From JADKCL01 sp046050405 (GTDB taxonomy: Bacteria; Bacteroidota; Bacteroidia; J057; JADKCL01), in NCBI GenBank assembly GCA_046050405.1, contig JBJOPY010000070.1, forward strand, positions 1-7,741: a stretch of DNA of 7,741 bases. Direction: 5' to 3'. Position numbers and translations under genes: made by a program. The notes beneath the pieces were generated by a model that was not told the origin of the DNA, did no database searches, and saw only the letters and a program-made list of their open reading frames with translations. This document shows, in pieces, positions 6,786 through 7,741 of the stretch (position 1 is its first letter; each line of letters begins with the position of its first letter).

Positions 6786-7001
6786 ATGACCCAAGAAAAT
6801 AATAACGGAAACTCGGGAAATAACCAGTCGAGCTCGCATCCCAATCATGGTCAAGGACTTACTGTACAGTACCCTCCGCCCTTAAACGATATAAGCACCA
6901 TTGTGGAAGGCAAAAAATCATACGACCATGGTGCAGAAAATAGCAACCAGCGAGGAGAAGATGTAGACTACCATAGAAACAACTGCGAGTTGGAAGGCTA
7001 G
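6786..7001 (+). CDS. Doubtful small Asn/Ser-rich ORF
   Basis: This 71-codon ORF starts at an ATG after an AT-rich leader containing AAGAAAAC, with no clear ribosome binding site. Residues 3-24 are rich in Asn, Gln, Ser, His and Gly, then comes G-L-T-V-Q-Y-P-P-P-L-N-D-I-S-T-I-V-E-G, which looks protein-like. From about residue 45 on (6918-7001) it runs antisense through the C-terminal coding end of the minus-strand membrane protein gene, and that part is hydrophilic and probably meaningless. It may be a real short gene with convergent overlap, the 5' remnant of a gene cut at about 6917, or chance. I do not recognise it. Confidence 0.25.
   Translation: MTQENNNGNSGNNQSSSHPNHGQGLTVQYPPPLNDISTIVEGKKSYDHGAENSNQRGEDVDYHRNNCELEG
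6860..6871. repeat. Perfect 12-bp palindrome
   Basis: TACTGTACAGTA is fully self-complementary. Its halves equal the ends of an enterobacterial LexA box, but the usual eight-base centre is missing, so it is not called as an SOS box. It lies 47 bases past the end of the minus-strand gene and inside the doubtful 6786 ORF. Confidence 0.4.
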
Positions 7002-7517
7002 GGTGAATTTTCTACTCTTCCTATCAAGTTCGTCTTTGACTCGTCCGATGGAAATGCAAAGATCTTTTGCGCGTTTGTAGGCAGCCGATTTGTATTGAAG
7101 ATGCTGGTTTGCTTCTACAAGAGGTTCCTCAAATAATAGATCAGGGGAACTTCCGGCAACTGGCATACTCACAAGCCAGATGGCGCTGATACAGATAAGG
7201 ATTGACGTGAAAAACCCAAGGTTAGGCAATATACCGATGCATAGAAGAGTGATGTAAATTGGCACTGGATCTTTGTCATGGATCAATACGGCAAATGAGG
7301 CAAAGGCTCCAACCACTGTAAATTCAATGCCAACCAGCCATTGAACCTTGGAAGTAACAGAATCAATGTTAGAGTGCAGTTGAGCAAGGCAACCTTCTCC
7401 TTGCGACAGTGCTAGTTCGTACCATTTATCTTCAATCAAATGATATTGATTTGGCTTACGGAAATCAATGTTGGACACTTTGTCTTCATTTTCCATAGCC
7501 AAGGATAATATGTTCAT
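6918..7517 (-). CDS. Unrecognised small membrane protein with three or four membrane segments
   Basis: The 199-residue product is not one I recognise. A hydrophilic N-terminus (1-57) contains a probable helix, followed by a hydrophobic segment at about 60-79, a long one at about 86-118 broken by I-L-P-N-L-G (perhaps two short passes), a soluble stretch at 120-170 likely to form a charged helix (E-A-N-Q-H-L-Q-Y-K and R-V-K-D-E-L-D-R-K-S-R-K), and a final segment at about 171-196. The layout, an N-terminal helix, a membrane pair, a cytoplasmic helix and a last basic-flanked membrane helix, resembles SLATT and Pycsar-type membrane effectors, but no diagnostic motif confirms this and no cyclase or sensor gene is in view. 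The ATG at 7517 has AAAGG almost touching it; an in-frame ATG at 7496 is the alternative. The AT-rich composition differs from the core genes and suggests acquired DNA. Confidence 0.75.
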   Translation of the reverse strand: MNILSLAMENEDKVSNIDFRKPNQYHLIEDKWYELALSQGEGCLAQLHSNIDSVTSKVQWLVGIEFTVVGAFASFAVLIHDKDPVPIYITLLCIGILPNLGFFTSILICISAIWLVSMPVAGSSPDLLFEEPLVEANQHLQYKSAAYKRAKDLCISIGRVKDELDRKSRKFTLAFQLAVVSMVVYIFSSLVAIFCTMVV

Positions 7518-7521
7518 GCCT

Positions 7522-7638
7522 TTATTTTGTGTTTTGCAGGAACAGTATTCGCGAAAATTTGAACCATTTCGGATCGGGGCTCCGTGAAGAAACCTGGATT
7601 AAAGATGTATGTCCAGATTTCGTAATGATGTCACTCAT
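7522..7638 (-). CDS. Possible 38-codon leader ORF upstream of the membrane protein gene
   Basis: An ATG at 7638 (minus strand), preceded by GGGGAA, opens a 38-codon frame beginning M-S-D-I-I-T-K-S and ending at a TAA at 7524-7522. Only four bases separate this stop from the membrane protein's ATG, and the stop overlaps the purine-rich TAAAGG that would serve that start, an arrangement suited to coupling. The ATG is only 10 bases past a TATAAT box, so a transcript from it would have almost no leader. It resembles no known peptide, and the frame stays open further upstream (to about 7719), so it may be chance or the end of a longer degraded ORF. Confidence 0.22.
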   Translation of the reverse strand: MSDIITKSGHTSLIQVSSRSPDPKWFKFSRILFLQNTK

Positions 7639-7648
7639 TTCCCCGGGT

Positions 7649-7678
7649 ATTATACTACGTTCCAAGTCAATGTGTGAA
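7649..7678 (-). promoter_or_regulatory. Strong sigma70-type promoter for the minus-strand membrane protein gene
   Basis: Reading the minus strand, TTCACA (7678-7673) is followed after 18 bases by a perfect TATAAT (7654-7649). Transcription would start near 7642, about 125 bases before the ATG at 7517. The orientation and AT-rich setting fit the gene. The Bacteroidota caveat on sigma70-type hexamers applies here too. The remaining bases to the window end (7679-7741) show nothing I can name. Confidence 0.5.
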
Positions 7679-7741
7679 AACCTGCTGTTGCTAGGTTGAA
7701 AACAAAAAAGCAGAAGCATCGGATATAAGGGTGTACCAAAA

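Noticed and set aside
6860..6871. LexA/SOS box
   Set aside because: The half-sites lack the eight-base centre needed for LexA spacing, and the position is not in front of a supported gene.
1002..7539. Shared 11-mer GTGTTTTGCAG at 1002-1012 and 7529-7539, considered as flanking direct repeats of an element
   Set aside because: Several 11-base matches are expected by chance in a window of this size, and the copies bracket housekeeping genes rather than a recognisable element.
1..7741. CRISPR array, tRNA or rRNA genes, insertion sequences
   Set aside because: No regularly spaced repeats, no tRNA-like cloverleaf or rRNA sequence, and no transposase or integrase motif was seen on either strand.

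Overview
The window looks like chromosomal DNA from a Gram-negative bacterium. KdsB implies Kdo-containing lipopolysaccharide. The NfeD and KdsB proteins read most like those of Bacteroidota as I remember them: NfeD has a D-T-Y-G-G turn, an N-A-G-S-A-G-A serine loop and a P-D-K-Y-Q-S-Y segment, and KdsB has F-K-H-I-G-I-Y-G-Y and E-S-L-E-Q-L-R-W-L-E. Start codons are preceded by A-rich rather than strongly Shine-Dalgarno-like sequence in several places, which fits. Base composition is visibly GC-rich in the middle, so this would be one of the more GC-rich members. The assignment is an inference from sequence style, not from a search.

Layout, left to right. (1) Positions 2-1015 hold the C-terminal 337 codons of a subtilisin-like serine peptidase that strongly resembles IetS, the protease of the two-gene IetAS anti-phage system; its N-terminal half and the expected partner ATPase gene lie off the left edge. 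(2) A gene-poor, AT-rich stretch (about 1016-1230) carries a near-consensus promoter and several nested inverted repeats, then GC content rises again. (3) A GC-rich block of four same-strand genes follows: a PPK2-family polyphosphate kinase (1411-2295), a full-length NfeD/STOPP membrane serine protease (2473-3831), kdsB (3828-4574, overlapping nfeD by four bases), and a HerA-like DUF853/YjgR ATPase (4823-6442). (4) A 343-base gap (6443-6785) moves from GC-rich, partly palindromic DNA to AT-rich DNA. (5) The right end is AT-rich. It holds a doubtful small Asn/Ser-rich ORF on the plus strand and, convergent with it, an unrecognised 199-residue membrane protein on the minus strand, with a strong promoter-like element and a possible 38-codon leader ORF in front.

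How the genes relate. nfeD and kdsB are very probably co-transcribed and translationally coupled, linking envelope proteolysis to Kdo activation for lipopolysaccharide. The PPK2 and DUF853 genes are housekeeping or stress-type genes on the same strand but with gaps of 177 and 248 bases. The two flanks look like accessory DNA: a probable phage-defence protease on one side and a small orphan membrane protein, of a shape often seen in defence and conflict loci, on the other. The most interesting lead is therefore the defence locus that begins off the left edge; the core block itself is ordinary.
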